Below are positions 35,580-43,694 of a stretch of DNA of 44,490 bases, piece after piece. The notes under the pieces were generated by a model. It was not told the origin of the DNA, did no database searches, and was given only the letters and a program-made list of their open reading frames with translations. The stretch comes from Xanthomonas cassavae CFBP 4642 (GTDB taxonomy: Bacteria > Pseudomonadota > Gammaproteobacteria > Xanthomonadales > Xanthomonadaceae), in contig NZ_CM002139.1 in the NCBI RefSeq assembly GCF_000454545.1, positions 4,724,844 through 4,769,333 on the forward strand, in the 5' to 3' direction. Each line of letters starts with the position of its first letter. The stretch's first letter is position 1. The translations under genes and the position numbers were made by a program.

Positions 35580-36869
35580 TCAGGCCTCGCGCAGCGCCTG
35601 CACCGCGGCAAGAATCACATCGGCATCGGCCTGGGCATGCACACCCGGCAACTGCAGATCGCTGGCCTGCACGGCCTGCTTCAGGCACGCGATCAACTGC
35701 CCGGCATCGCGTGGCCAAGCAAAGCCATCGCTCTGCAGCAGCAACGCGCCGGCACCATCGTTCAACTTGAAATAGAACTGCCCGTCGCTTTCGCGGTATT
35801 GCTTGAACACCGGCAAGGCGATTTTTTCGCCGGCCTGCACTGCCGCCGGGCCCGCCTGATCGGACAGGTCGCGCAGGCCCACCGCGTCGCGCAGCTGGGC
35901 CAGCAGCGGGGTGGCGTAGCGCGCGCGCAGGCGTGCACCGCCGGCACGCAGAATCGCTTCGATCTTGGCCGGTTCGGCCATCAGTGCCTCGTAGCGCGTG
36001 CGCAGCGGCGCAATCTCGCGATCGATGCGCTCGAACAGCCGCTGCTTGGCGTCGCCCCAGCTGATCCCCTCGGCAAACGCCTGCGCGAAGGCCGTGGTCT
36101 CCGCCGGCGTGGCGAAGGCCTGGTACAACTGAAACAGCGCCGAACCCTGGGTGTCCTTGGGCTCACCCGGCGCGCGCGAATCGGTCAGGATGGAGAACAC
36201 CAGCTTGCGCAGCTCCTCGCGCGGGGCGAACAGCGGGATGGTGTTGCCGTAGCTCTTGCTCATCTTGCGGCCATCCAGGCCCGGCAAGGTGGACACCTGC
36301 TCGTCGATCACCGCATCGGGCAGCGTAAAGAAGTCGCGGCCGTACACATGGTTGAAGCGCTGCGCGAAGTCGCGCGCCATTTCGATGTGCTGGATCTGGT
36401 CGCGGCCCACCGGAACCTTGTGCGCGTTGAAGATCAGGATATCGGCCGCCATCAGCACCGGATACATGAACAAGCCGGCGGTCACGCCAACATCGTCGTC
36501 CTCGCCGTCGGCGCGGTTCTTGTCCACCGCCGCCTTGTAGGCATGCGCGCGGTTGAGAATGCCCTTGCCGGCCACGCAGGTCAGCAGCCACATCAACTCG
36601 TTGGTCTGCGGCACATCGGACTGGCGATAGAACCACACCTTGTCCGGGTCCAGCCCGCAGGCCAGCCAGCTGGCGGCGATTTCCAGGGTGGAGCGCTGCG
36701 TGCGCGCCGGATCCTGCGCCTTGATCAGGCTGTGCAGGTCGGCCAGGAAATAGAAGCTCTCTGCATCGGCGGCAGTGCTGGCCTGGATGGCGGGGCGGAT
36801 CGCACCGACATAGTTGCCCAGGTGCGGTGTGCCGGAGGTGGTGATGCCGGTAAGAACGCGAGTGGTCAT
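35580..36869 (-). CDS. trpS: Tryptophan--tRNA ligase with C-terminal extension
   Basis: A 429-aa class I aminoacyl-tRNA synthetase charging tRNA-Trp. HIGH-type motif: TTSGTPHLGNY (about 9-19). KMSKS motif: DGRKMSKSYGN (about 210). FLADLHSLI and the AIDNxx-type loops are in place. It is longer than typical TrpS (about 330 aa). The extra C-terminal part includes VFKQYRESDGQFYFKLNDGAGALLLQSDGF, which resembles a DUF1508-like (YegP) domain; such extended TrpS proteins are known in Xanthomonadaceae. ATG 36869 is chosen over the TTG two codons upstream. Confidence 0.93.
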   Translation of the reverse strand: MTTRVLTGITTSGTPHLGNYVGAIRPAIQASTAADAESFYFLADLHSLIKAQDPARTQRSTLEIAASWLACGLDPDKVWFYRQSDVPQTNELMWLLTCVAGKGILNRAHAYKAAVDKNRADGEDDDVGVTAGLFMYPVLMAADILIFNAHKVPVGRDQIQHIEMARDFAQRFNHVYGRDFFTLPDAVIDEQVSTLPGLDGRKMSKSYGNTIPLFAPREELRKLVFSILTDSRAPGEPKDTQGSALFQLYQAFATPAETTAFAQAFAEGISWGDAKQRLFERIDREIAPLRTRYEALMAEPAKIEAILRAGGARLRARYATPLLAQLRDAVGLRDLSDQAGPAAVQAGEKIALPVFKQYRESDGQFYFKLNDGAGALLLQSDGFAWPRDAGQLIACLKQAVQASDLQLPGVHAQADADVILAAVQALREA

Positions 36870-36951
36870 CTGCAAAGGCCAGGGAATCAGCCGGCAAGTT
36901 TAACGGTTCCGCGCCGCCCCATCCGCCTCCCCGGCGCTGCCGTTGTCCCAC

Positions 36952-36980
36952 AAAAAAGGCGGCCGCATGTGGCCCGCCTT
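36952..36980 (-). terminator. Terminator after csbD
   Basis: On the minus strand AAGGCGGG and CCGCCTT pair around a short loop and run into TTTTTT (the A-run at 36952-36957). Confidence 0.75.
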
Positions 36981-37022
36981 CCAGACGACATGCTCAACCC
37001 GGAGGCGAGCGGGCGAGTAGCC

Positions 37023-37232
37023 TCAGCGGTCGTCGTGCAGCGACTTCTCGAAGGCGCGCACCTCGGTCTGGGCGCGGTCGCGGTCCCAGCCATAACGCTC
37101 CTGCAACTTGCCCTGCAGATATTCGGCGTTACCTTCTGCAACCTTGAAGTCATCGTCAGTGAGATCGCCCCACTTGGCCTGCATCTGGCCCTTGAGCTGG
37201 GTCCACTTGCCGGAAATGATGTCTTTGTTCAT
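37023..37232 (-). CDS. CsbD family stress protein
   Basis: A 69-aa protein beginning [29 protein letters not shown], the canonical CsbD signature (NxxxGKWxQLKGxxKxxWGxLTDDD). Members are small, general-stress-induced and of unknown mechanism; E. coli YjbJ is abundant. The start has GGAG ten bases upstream. It is followed by its own terminator. Confidence 0.9.
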   Translation of the reverse strand: MNKDIISGKWTQLKGQMQAKWGDLTDDDFKVAEGNAEYLQGKLQERYGWDRDRAQTEVRAFEKSLHDDR

Positions 37233-37405
37233 TGCGGTTCTCCGCTGCATGCGGTCGCGATTGACCGTGCGTCCAGCTTGGTTTCGGGCACGTTCTGCAC
37301 AGGTCAAAAGATGTCTAGCACATGCTCACCGCCATGAACGGTTAGGCCGCAACGCCCTTGCCGGGAAAGCCCCGCCATTTGCGGCAGCGCCCGTATAAAC
37401 GCCAG

Positions 37406-37432
37406 AAAAAACGGGCCTTTCGGCCCGTTTTT
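37406..37432 (-). terminator. Intrinsic terminator
   Basis: AAAAAACGGGCC, loop TTTC, GGCCCGTTTTT. It has T-runs on both strands, so it can stop transcription in either direction. Placed to end the leftward entericidin transcript. Confidence 0.9.
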
Positions 37433-37454
37433 GTTCACCGTTGCAGCAAGTGGA

Positions 37455-37589
37455 TCACTTGCGCGCGGCGTCTTCCACCTTCTCGCCAGCGCCCTGCACG
37501 TCCTTGCCGGCACCTGCGACGGTATTGCAGCCCGACAGCATACCGACCGAGAACACCGACAGCACCAACAGCACAATTGCACGCTTCAT
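37455..37589 (-). CDS. Entericidin A/B family lipoprotein
   Basis: A 44-aa lipoprotein: signal MKRAIVLLVLSVFSVGMLSG, lipobox LSGC, mature part CNTVAGAGKDVQGAGEKVED. The CNTVxGxGKD motif is the entericidin signature; EcnA/EcnB in enterobacteria act as antidote/toxin in stationary phase (known). AAGGAG lies six bases before the ATG. Second of two tandem entericidin genes, 77 bases after the first. Confidence 0.9.
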   Translation of the reverse strand: MKRAIVLLVLSVFSVGMLSGCNTVAGAGKDVQGAGEKVEDAARK

Positions 37590-37666
37590 AGCAGACTCCT
37601 TCATGGGTAAGCGGCGCGTTGCCGCAGATCAATCAAATTGAACAAGCACCACGCAACGGTGGCGAA

Positions 37667-37819
37667 TCAGCACTTACCGTCGCTGCATTTTTCGGCGGTC
37701 TTCTCGACCTTGCCGCCGGCGCCCTGCATGTCCTTGCCGGCACCGGCCACGGTGTTGCAGCCAGTCATCACGCCGGCCGAAAACAGGCCCAGCACCATCA
37801 GTGTCAGCAGTCGCTTCAT
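37667..37819 (-). CDS. Entericidin A/B family lipoprotein, Cys-tailed
   Basis: A 50-aa lipoprotein: MKRLLTLMVLGLFSAGVMTGC, then CNTVAGAGKDMQGAGGKVEK and a tail ending AEKCSDGKC. Same fold as the neighbour, but the extra tail adds two Cys beyond the lipidated one. GAGGAAG precedes the ATG. No terminator before the next gene was seen, so the two are likely co-transcribed. Confidence 0.88.
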   Translation of the reverse strand: MKRLLTLMVLGLFSAGVMTGCNTVAGAGKDMQGAGGKVEKTAEKCSDGKC

Positions 37820-37928
37820 AGGTCTTCCTCGGTCTGCGCCTGGTGCGATCGCACCTCGCTTGGTGCCAAATCTGACTGCGCGGCCGTGGATTTGATGTGA
37901 ACGGCAGCGTGCCGCGTTCAGCGCTGGA

Positions 37929-38852
37929 TCAATCTCGCATCAGGGTCGACTTGCCGAACAGGCTTTCTACCAGATCCACCGCCAACTCGGCGGTGGCATT
38001 GCGGTTGTCCAGCACCGGATTGAGCTCGACGATATCCAGCGACCCCATACGGCCGGTGTCGGCAATCATCTCCATCACCAGTTGCGCCTCGCGGTAGTTC
38101 GGGCCGCCCGGCACCGTGGTACCCACCCCTGGCGCGATACTGGGATCGAGAAAATCCACATCGAAGCTCACATGCAGATGGGTGTCGGCGCTCATGCCCT
38201 GCAGCGCCGCCTCCATGGTGCGCTTCATGCCGGCCTCGTCGATGTAGCGCATGTCGTAGACGTCGATGCGGTGCTGCTTGATCAGCCGCTTCTCCTCCGG
38301 GTCTACCGAGCGGATGCCGATCTGGCGCACCTGCTCGGGCAACAACGCCGGCGCGCTGCCACCCAGGTGGGTCAGCGCCTGGGGGCCCAGCCCGCACAGG
38401 CAGGCCACCGGCATGCCGTGCACGTTGCCCGAGGGGGTCACCTCGCTGGTATTGAAATCCGAATGCGCATCCAGCCACAGCACCCGCAGCGGGCGGCCCT
38501 GCTCGCGGCAGTACTTGGCCACTGCGGTGATCGATCCGATCCCCAGACAGTGGTCGCCGCCCAGCATGACCGGCATGCGGCCGGCCTGCAGCTCGGCGTA
38601 GCTGGCATCCATCAGGGCCTGGTTCCAGGCCACCACCTCGTCCAGGTGCCGGTAGCCGGCCTGCGGCTGCTGCCACGGATTGCGCGGACCATCCAGATTG
38701 CCCAGATCCCGCACCTCCACCCCGCGCCCGGCCAGCGCTTCCTGCAACCCGGCGATGCGCAGCGCCTCCGGGCCCATCCGTGCGCCGCGGTGGCCGGCAC
38801 CGATGTCGGTGGGAACGCCAATCAGGGAAACCGGCACGTACTGCGTTGCCAT
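37929..38852 (-). CDS. rocF: Arginase
   Basis: A 307-aa Mn2+-dependent arginase (L-arginine to ornithine and urea). Metal-binding signatures are GGDHCLGIGS, DAHSDFNTSE and SFDVDFLDPSIAPG; VGTTVPGGPNYREA follows, as in the family. ATG 38852 is preferred over upstream ATGs because TGGAG precedes it by seven bases. Divergent from the Roadblock/GTPase operon. Confidence 0.93.
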   Translation of the reverse strand: MATQYVPVSLIGVPTDIGAGHRGARMGPEALRIAGLQEALAGRGVEVRDLGNLDGPRNPWQQPQAGYRHLDEVVAWNQALMDASYAELQAGRMPVMLGGDHCLGIGSITAVAKYCREQGRPLRVLWLDAHSDFNTSEVTPSGNVHGMPVACLCGLGPQALTHLGGSAPALLPEQVRQIGIRSVDPEEKRLIKQHRIDVYDMRYIDEAGMKRTMEAALQGMSADTHLHVSFDVDFLDPSIAPGVGTTVPGGPNYREAQLVMEMIADTGRMGSLDIVELNPVLDNRNATAELAVDLVESLFGKSTLMRD

Positions 38853-39173
38853 GCGTTGCTCCAGCATCGATAAAGCCGTGCAGTCTAGTGGTGCGCCCGC
38901 GCAGTGACGCGCGGCAGCGCAGCATGGCATGGGGCTCGCATTGCGCCTGGCCGTACAACGGACGGGTTTAGATCTGCCTTACCGCGCCGCTACTGTGACG
39001 TGCCACGGCAGTTCGTGGCGCGCTGGACTTTGCAGATTCTGCTTGTCTGACCGCCCAGTGAAACACCTGAGGCTGATATGACTTAGCACTAATACCAGGG
39101 TGGTATGGTGCGCCGGCCAGCGCAGGACACGCATCACGTACGCGCTCGGGCCATCAGCAACAGGGGAAGTTTC
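38853..39173. other. Divergent spacer with putative operator
   Basis: A 321-base gap between arginase and the Roadblock operon, less GC-rich than its surroundings. It holds the palindrome at 39092-39106 and is the expected home of both promoters. No gene. Confidence 0.45.
39092..39106. promoter_or_regulatory. Inverted repeat, candidate operator
   Basis: ATACCA GGG TGGTAT, perfect 6-bp arms, 68 bases before the first Roadblock start. It lies where a repressor or activator could act on the Roadblock operon. The binding protein is unknown. Confidence 0.4.
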
Positions 39174-39626
39174 ATGCCGCATAACGCCGTCAACCAGGTC
39201 GTCAAGGCTGCCGTGGGCGAAGTCGCGCGGGCGGCGCATCTCTACGATGTGCAGCGTATCGGGCGCGAGTTCGCGCAGACCATCGAGCGCGAGCCGGGCA
39301 TTGCCCTGCTGATGCTGTCCACCGCCGACGGCCGCGCCATCACCGAGCAATCCAGCCTGGATGTGGACGGGCGTCGCCTTGCGGCAATGGCCAATTCGTT
39401 CCTGACCCTGGGCGAGACCCTGGCGCGCGAATCGGGCCTCAGCGAAGCCGGCTACGCCACCATCAGCACCCGCGGCGGGCAACTGGTGCTGATCCGCATC
39501 CGCGCCGACAAGCCACTGACACTGACCGCCGTGGGCAGCGCCGACCTCAATGCCGCCGCGCTGCTGTTCAACGCGCGCGACTGCGCCGGCCGCCTGGCCA
39601 CTGCGCTGGCACCACCGGCTGGCTGA
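39174..39626 (+). CDS. Roadblock/LC7 domain protein (MglB/CvnB-like)
   Basis: A 150-aa protein. After a helical N-terminus (about 1-30) it has a Roadblock/LC7 fold: EFAQTIEREPGIALLMLSTADGRAITEQSS, RLAAMANSFLTLGETLARESGLSEAGYATIS, GGQLVLIRIRADKPLTLTAVGSADLNAAALLF. Such proteins act as activators or GAPs of MglA-like GTPases in Myxococcus and in conservons. CAGGGGAAG precedes ATG 39174. First gene of a four-gene unit ending in a small GTPase. Confidence 0.85.
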   Translation: MPHNAVNQVVKAAVGEVARAAHLYDVQRIGREFAQTIEREPGIALLMLSTADGRAITEQSSLDVDGRRLAAMANSFLTLGETLARESGLSEAGYATISTRGGQLVLIRIRADKPLTLTAVGSADLNAAALLFNARDCAGRLATALAPPAG

Positions 39627-39641
39627 TGCCATTGGCAGTGT

Positions 39642-39655
39642 TCGTGCTTGCACGA
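39642..39655. repeat. Small hairpin between the two Roadblock genes
   Basis: TCGTGC, TT, GCACGA. Six-base stem without a T-run; possible mRNA element. Minor. Confidence 0.35.
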
Positions 39656-39694
39656 GCGCACCGATTTTTCTAACCGTTTGGAAGGGGACCACCG

Positions 39695-40054
39695 ATGTCA
39701 AAGCTCAATCTGGAACAACTGCATTCGCTCGCCGGTTTTGTCGGCGCCGCGCTGGTCGACAGCGACAGCGGCATGGCGCTGGGCATGACCGGTGGCACCG
39801 AACTCAACCTGGAACTGGCCGCAGCCGGCAATACCGAAGTGGTGCGTGCCAAGCGCCGCATCGCCGAGCAGCTCGGCCTGCACGACACCATCGAAGATAT
39901 CCTGATCACGCTGTCGCGCCAGTACCACCTGCTGCGTCCGCTGGAAAGCAACGGCACGCTGTTCCTGTACGTGGTGCTGGACCGCGCCAAGGCCAATCTG
40001 GCGATGGCCCGCCACGAACTCAAGGCGTTCGAAAAGACCCTGGATTTCGCTTGA
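39695..40054 (+). CDS. Roadblock/LC7-like protein, second paralogue
   Basis: A 119-aa protein with the MglB-like arrangement LEQLHSLAGFVGAALVDSDSGMALGM ... VVRAKRRIAEQLGLHDTIEDILITLSRQYHLLRPL ... LFLYVVLDRAKANLAMARHELKAFE. It lacks the charged N-terminal helix of its neighbour. A strong ribosome binding site (AAGGGGACC) precedes the ATG. Two Roadblock proteins before one GTPase suggest a heterodimer or two separate regulatory steps. Confidence 0.8.
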   Translation: MSKLNLEQLHSLAGFVGAALVDSDSGMALGMTGGTELNLELAAAGNTEVVRAKRRIAEQLGLHDTIEDILITLSRQYHLLRPLESNGTLFLYVVLDRAKANLAMARHELKAFEKTLDFA

Positions 40055-40089
40055 TGCCTGTCCGGCGGCGCACCCGCGTCGCCGGCCCT

Positions 40090-40113
40090 GCCTGCCGGTG
40101 CAAGCCGGCAGGC
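40090..40113 (+). other. Strong hairpin inside the Roadblock/GTPase operon
   Basis: GCCTGCCGG, loop TGCAAG, CCGGCAGGC: a perfect 9-bp stem 36 bases before the next ATG, not followed by T residues. Not a terminator. It could stabilise the upstream message or reduce expression of the downstream genes. Confidence 0.55.
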
Positions 40114-40148
40114 GTTGTCGCGTCACTGCGCCCAGACGGCGCCCTCTC

Positions 40149-41069
40149 ATGACCACACCCATCCACGCCATGCGGGTCGCCACGGCCGGCCTGGACCTGC
40201 TGCACACCACGCGCCTGAAACTGGCGTGCTCGCTGCTGCTCGCCGAGCGCATCGACGTGCAACTGGGCGAATGGCCGCAACATGCGGCCGATGTGGTGGT
40301 GCTGGGCCTGGAAGCCGCCGATGGCCTGGCCGCATGGCAGGCGCTGCAGGGCCAGCCGGTGCGCGTGCTGATGGTCTCGCGTACGCCGATGGCCGGCGCC
40401 TGGCTCAAGCATGGCGCCACCGTGCGCGAGCTCAACGAGCAGATGCGCCTGCTGCTGTCCTCGCCACACGCCACTCCGGTGGCCGAGCCGGCGCTGCTGC
40501 TGCGGCATTGCCGCGGCGAATTCGGTGCCGGCGTGGTGGTGGTGCGCAACGCGGGGCTGCAGGTGCGCGTGGATCCTGTCGAACACTGCCTGCATCTGCC
40601 GGCCGGCGTCGCGTTGGATGAGCTGATCGCTGCGCTGGACCGCTCCGGCTGGCAGCGCACGGCCGACGATGCCCGCACCCCATTGCCGCAGCGCGTTTCC
40701 TTCGAAGCGCTGTATTTCGCCCTGCCCGAGCATCTACGCCCCGCCCTGCCGGCGGTGGAACCCGGTAACGCGCTGCAGCTGCGGCAGTGGCCAGAATTGA
40801 GCGCGCAGACCAGTTCGCCGGCGCGGTTGCTCGCCATCGCCCACCTGCATGCCCGCCCATGGCGCCCGCAGGCGCTGGCCACGGCGTGCAAGCTCCCGCT
40901 GCAGACGGTGGAATGCCTGTTCGCCGCCGCACTCGCCAGCGGCCTTGCCCAGACTGCGGAGATTCCCGTGCCGTCACTGCCGCCTCGTCCGGGCAGCAGC
41001 AGCAATTCCCGGTTTTTTTCCTGGATCGCACGCCGGTTCGGCCTCACTCTTTTCCAGGCGCAGTCATGA
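40149..41069 (+). CDS. Unknown protein of the Roadblock/GTPase operon
   Basis: A 306-aa protein I cannot assign. Residues about 6-100 (MRVATAGLDLLHTTRLKLACSLLL ... ADVVVLGLEAADGLAAW ... VRVLMVSRT) look like a degenerate receiver-type alpha/beta domain without a clear phosphoacceptor Asp. The C-terminal part about 215-265 (SPARLLAIAHLHARPWRPQALATACKLPLQTVECLFAAALASGL) looks like a winged helix, reminiscent of DUF742 (CvnC) position in conservons. Its TGA overlaps the GTPase ATG (ATGA), so the two are coupled. Function by context: adaptor or regulator of the GTPase. Confidence 0.75.
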   Translation: MTTPIHAMRVATAGLDLLHTTRLKLACSLLLAERIDVQLGEWPQHAADVVVLGLEAADGLAAWQALQGQPVRVLMVSRTPMAGAWLKHGATVRELNEQMRLLLSSPHATPVAEPALLLRHCRGEFGAGVVVVRNAGLQVRVDPVEHCLHLPAGVALDELIAALDRSGWQRTADDARTPLPQRVSFEALYFALPEHLRPALPAVEPGNALQLRQWPELSAQTSSPARLLAIAHLHARPWRPQALATACKLPLQTVECLFAAALASGLAQTAEIPVPSLPPRPGSSSNSRFFSWIARRFGLTLFQAQS

Positions 41070-41605
41070 GTCTTCCAGCCAACAAACTGGTGTTCGTGGG
41101 CGGCATGGGCGCCGGCAAGACCACCGCCGTGCGCGCCATCTCCGATGTGGAACCGGTCAGCACCGAAATGCCGCTCAGCCAGGATGCCTACGGCGACAAG
41201 ACCTACACCACGGTCGCGCTGGACTACAGCTCGATCGAACTGGAAGACGGCGAGCTGCTGCACGTCTACGGCGTGCCGGGGCAGAAGTACCTGGATTTCA
41301 TGTGGCCGCTGGTCTGCGACGGCGCGCTGGGAGTGGTCGTGCTGGCCAATGCGCGCGATCCGCAGATGCCCGAAACCACCCTGGCGCTGCTACGCGAGTT
41401 TGCGCAGATCGCACCCGACGCCAGCCTGGCGGTGGGCATCACCATGACCGACGAGGTCGCAGACTTTCCGTTGCCGCCGTTTCGCGATGGCCTGGTCGCC
41501 GAAGGTTTCCGTATTCCGGTGATGCGTGTGGATGCGCGCTCGGCCACCCAGATCACGTTCCTGGTGAAGTCGCTGCTGTCCTACCGCTATACCTCGGCGA
41601 CCTGA
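41066..41605 (+). CDS. MglA/CvnD-like small GTPase
   Basis: A 179-aa Ras-superfamily-like protein. The P-loop is GGMGAGKTT (12-20), the probable switch I Thr is in DKTYTTVALDY (44-54), and switch II is HVYGVPGQKY (66-75) where the usual Asp is Gly69, as in MglA-type proteins. DFMWPLVCDGALGVVVLA follows, close to the CvnD pattern. The guanine-specificity NKxD is replaced by TMTD, so guanine preference is uncertain. Length and motifs place it with prokaryotic Roadblock-linked GTPases. Last gene of the operon, coupled through ATGA. Confidence 0.85.
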   Translation: MSLPANKLVFVGGMGAGKTTAVRAISDVEPVSTEMPLSQDAYGDKTYTTVALDYSSIELEDGELLHVYGVPGQKYLDFMWPLVCDGALGVVVLANARDPQMPETTLALLREFAQIAPDASLAVGITMTDEVADFPLPPFRDGLVAEGFRIPVMRVDARSATQITFLVKSLLSYRYTSAT

Positions 41606-41622
41606 TCGGCCGCATGGGCTGC

Positions 41623-41649
41623 GCGGTTGATGCGGTTGATGCGGTTGAT
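41623..41649. repeat. Three tandem copies of GCGGTTGAT
   Basis: A 9-base unit repeated exactly three times just after the GTPase stop, followed by a partial copy. As a multiple of three it would be frame-neutral if coding, but no gene covers it. Likely to vary in copy number between strains. Confidence 0.8.
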
Positions 41650-41693
41650 GCAGAACGATAAACAAGGAATCCGGTCACGACGGGCCTGAGAGG

Positions 41694-41734
41694 GCGTCAC
41701 GCGGGGGATGCCGCCTCTAGGGTGGCGGCGACGC
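41694..41734. other. Structured element, possible RNA
   Basis: GCGTC (41694-41698) pairs with GACGC (41730-41734), and GCCGCC (41710-41715) with GGCGGC (41724-41729) around loop TCTAGGGT, with an 11-base bulge on the 5' side. No T-run follows. It could be an RNA leader or a terminator-like structure of the preceding operon. No known family recognised. Confidence 0.4.
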
Positions 41735-42173
41735 GTCCATCTTCCTTGAAGCCAGAAACGCGACTCAGTCGTGACACGAATGAGCGCTGCGTCTGACTTA
41801 TTCAGTATGACCAGTGCACAGAAACACCGGCATCGGGACAATCCCGACAGCACACAAGACATACCCGTGATATCAGTCAGGCAATAACGACGTTACGTGT
41901 CGCCGGTGTCGGCCTCTGCCTGGTCTGCACTTGATTGCCATCTGGCCCGTGCCTGGCGCAGGCGCCGCGGTGCGCCGGCGCGCGGTCCCCGCAGCACGCG
42001 GTGCAAGACGCTCTGGCACAGGTGTCCGCACCTCGCCGTTGCGGTGCGCACAGCCGGCAAGCCCAGTCCATCGCACTCGACCACGGCATGGCTACCGCCG
42101 CTAGCCATCGCGGCATGGGCGCCGACGCGCTGCTGGCTACTGGTCTGTCGCCCCGATCAGATAAAGTAGCGCG

Positions 42174-42854
42174 ATGACAATCGAACTGAAGCCCGGCGGG
42201 CTATTGATCGCGATCGAAGGCATCGACGGCGCCGGCAAGACCACGCTGGCGCGCAGCCTGGCAACCACCTTGCAGACGGCCGGCGCGCGCGTGATGCTGA
42301 GCAAGGAACCGACCAACGGCCCCTGGGGCACGCAGCTGCGCCAATCCGCCGCGACCGGCCGCCTGAGCGCCGACGAAGAAGCCGACCTGCTGATCCGCGA
42401 TCGCCACGAACACGTGGAGACCCTGATCGCGCCCGCGCTGGCCCGCGGCGACATCGTGATCCTGGACCGCTACTTTCCTTCCATGGTCGCCTACCAGGGC
42501 GCCGCCGGGTTGCCGCTGGACGCGCTGCTGGAGCGCAACGCCTTCGCGCCGCGCCCGGACGTCCTGCTGCTGCTCGATCTGCCGCCGCCGACCGGCCTGT
42601 CGCGTATCCGCGCCCGCGGCGATGCACCCAACCATTTCGAAACCCAGGACAACCTGGAACGCTGCCGCGCGATCTTCAACGGCCTGCAGTTGCCGGGCAA
42701 ACACGTGGTGGACGCCAGCGCCGACGCCGACAGCGTGCTGCGCCAGGCACTGGCACTTGTCGTCGCTGCCGCTGCCGAACGCCTGCGCAGCGATGCGCAC
42801 GCCGACGCCAGGACTGCCGCGCTGCAGTTGCTCTCGGGGGGCCGGCCGGCCTGA
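42174..42854 (+). CDS. tmk: Thymidylate kinase
   Basis: A 226-aa dTMP kinase (ATP + dTMP to dTDP). P-loop GIDGAGKTT (16-24), DR[YF] motif in [16 protein letters not shown], lid region with [18 protein letters not shown]. It closely matches the Xanthomonas Tmk sequence as I recall it (about 227 aa). The start ATG immediately precedes the conserved [15 protein letters not shown]. Confidence 0.95.
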   Translation: MTIELKPGGLLIAIEGIDGAGKTTLARSLATTLQTAGARVMLSKEPTNGPWGTQLRQSAATGRLSADEEADLLIRDRHEHVETLIAPALARGDIVILDRYFPSMVAYQGAAGLPLDALLERNAFAPRPDVLLLLDLPPPTGLSRIRARGDAPNHFETQDNLERCRAIFNGLQLPGKHVVDASADADSVLRQALALVVAAAAERLRSDAHADARTAALQLLSGGRPA

Positions 42855-43203
42855 GCAACGCAACGCGGCGCCACCGCCTCTCGAATGTGGTGGCGCGCAG
42901 CCTGGACCTGGCGACGTCACCGCCTGGACGAAGCGCATGGTGCTGCCGCGCGCAGAACGCTCACGGCAAGCAAGACAAACGCCGCACGCCGCACGTCGCG
43001 AAAAAACGCAGCGGATCGGAAATAATCAGCGACAGTCTGCAAGATGGTGCCGGCACCTGGATGCAAGCCCCCTTGTCCCGCAAGGGTTTCCGGGCAACCC
43101 GGGGGATTTCTGCTAAGTCGCGGCCCGCAACTTGGCGATCTGGTGAGCCATCAGCCGGCGCAACCTCAGCGCTCGTGACCTGGCTGGACGCCTGAACGAT
43201 TGG
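42855..43203. other. Gene-free boundary between tmk and a mobile element
   Basis: No gene supported. Two adjacent hairpins: CCCTTG TCCCG CAAGGG (43070-43086) and CCGGG CAA CCCGG (43090-43102). It could contain an attachment site; no matching repeat could be verified by eye. Confidence 0.4.
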
Positions 43204-43557
43204 CTACGCAGGCAGAGCGATCCATGCATCAATCTCCGGCTCCAGCCAAGCTACCAGCGTTCCAAGCGGCACCGGCCTGGGAAACGTGCCCTTCTTGATC
43301 CGATCGTAAATGGTTGTCTGAGACATCCCAACCCGGTCCTTTACCTGTGCGATGCGCAAAAGGCGGGGCCGGCCATCAGATGCAGGCAGCACATGCACTG
43401 GACGCTCGATAGCCGGCGGGGCAGCCGACAGGCTTTGCCCAAGCTGGGCCACCACTTTCGCCGCCACGGCTTCAGCGATCAGATCGATCAACCCAGCGAA
43501 CTGCTCATGCGAGGAGCCGGGCGGGCTGGGGACGCTTCTTCGGCGGTGGTCACTCAT
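43204..43557 (-). CDS. AlpA-like transcriptional regulator
   Basis: A 117-aa protein. The C-terminal half (LRIAQVKDRVGMSQTTIYDRIKKGTFPRPVPLGTLVAWLEPEIDAWIA) is the AlpA/phage-excisionase-type MerR-like helix-turn-helix. The long helical N-terminal region is an extra. AlpA proteins control integrase genes of prophages and integrative elements (known). It lies divergent from a DUF4224 gene, the usual control arrangement. TTGAGGT precedes the ATG. Confidence 0.85.
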   Translation of the reverse strand: MSDHRRRSVPSPPGSSHEQFAGLIDLIAEAVAAKVVAQLGQSLSAAPPAIERPVHVLPASDGRPRLLRIAQVKDRVGMSQTTIYDRIKKGTFPRPVPLGTLVAWLEPEIDAWIALPA

Positions 43558-43694
43558 ACCTCAAGAGTAAGGTGCACTGTCGCAGAAGGTGCGATTGCGG
43601 GATGGCTGCACGGGCTCGATTCGCCTGCCAGCAAAGCAGATGCAAACTGCGTTCTGTGCTGTAATCGGCCTCAACTGGATAGAGGCGACATGTC

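Larger units (their letters stand above)
41606..42173. other. Gene-free spacer before tmk
   Basis: 568 bases, no supported gene. It holds three copies of GCGGTTGAT (41623-41649) and a strong structured element (41694-41734), plus the palindrome CGACTCAGTCG near 41764. Confidence 0.5.

Noticed and set aside
35259..37337. 692-codon open frame on the plus strand
   Set aside because: It runs antisense to trpS and csbD, which have clear motifs. Long antisense frames are expected at this GC content.
43070..43102. Terminator for tmk
   Set aside because: The two hairpins are more than 200 bases beyond tmk and not followed by a T-run; kept only as possible boundary structures.
42887..43195. 102-codon plus-strand frame after tmk
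   Set aside because: Gives low-complexity Arg/Ser-rich sequence lacking a ribosome binding site.
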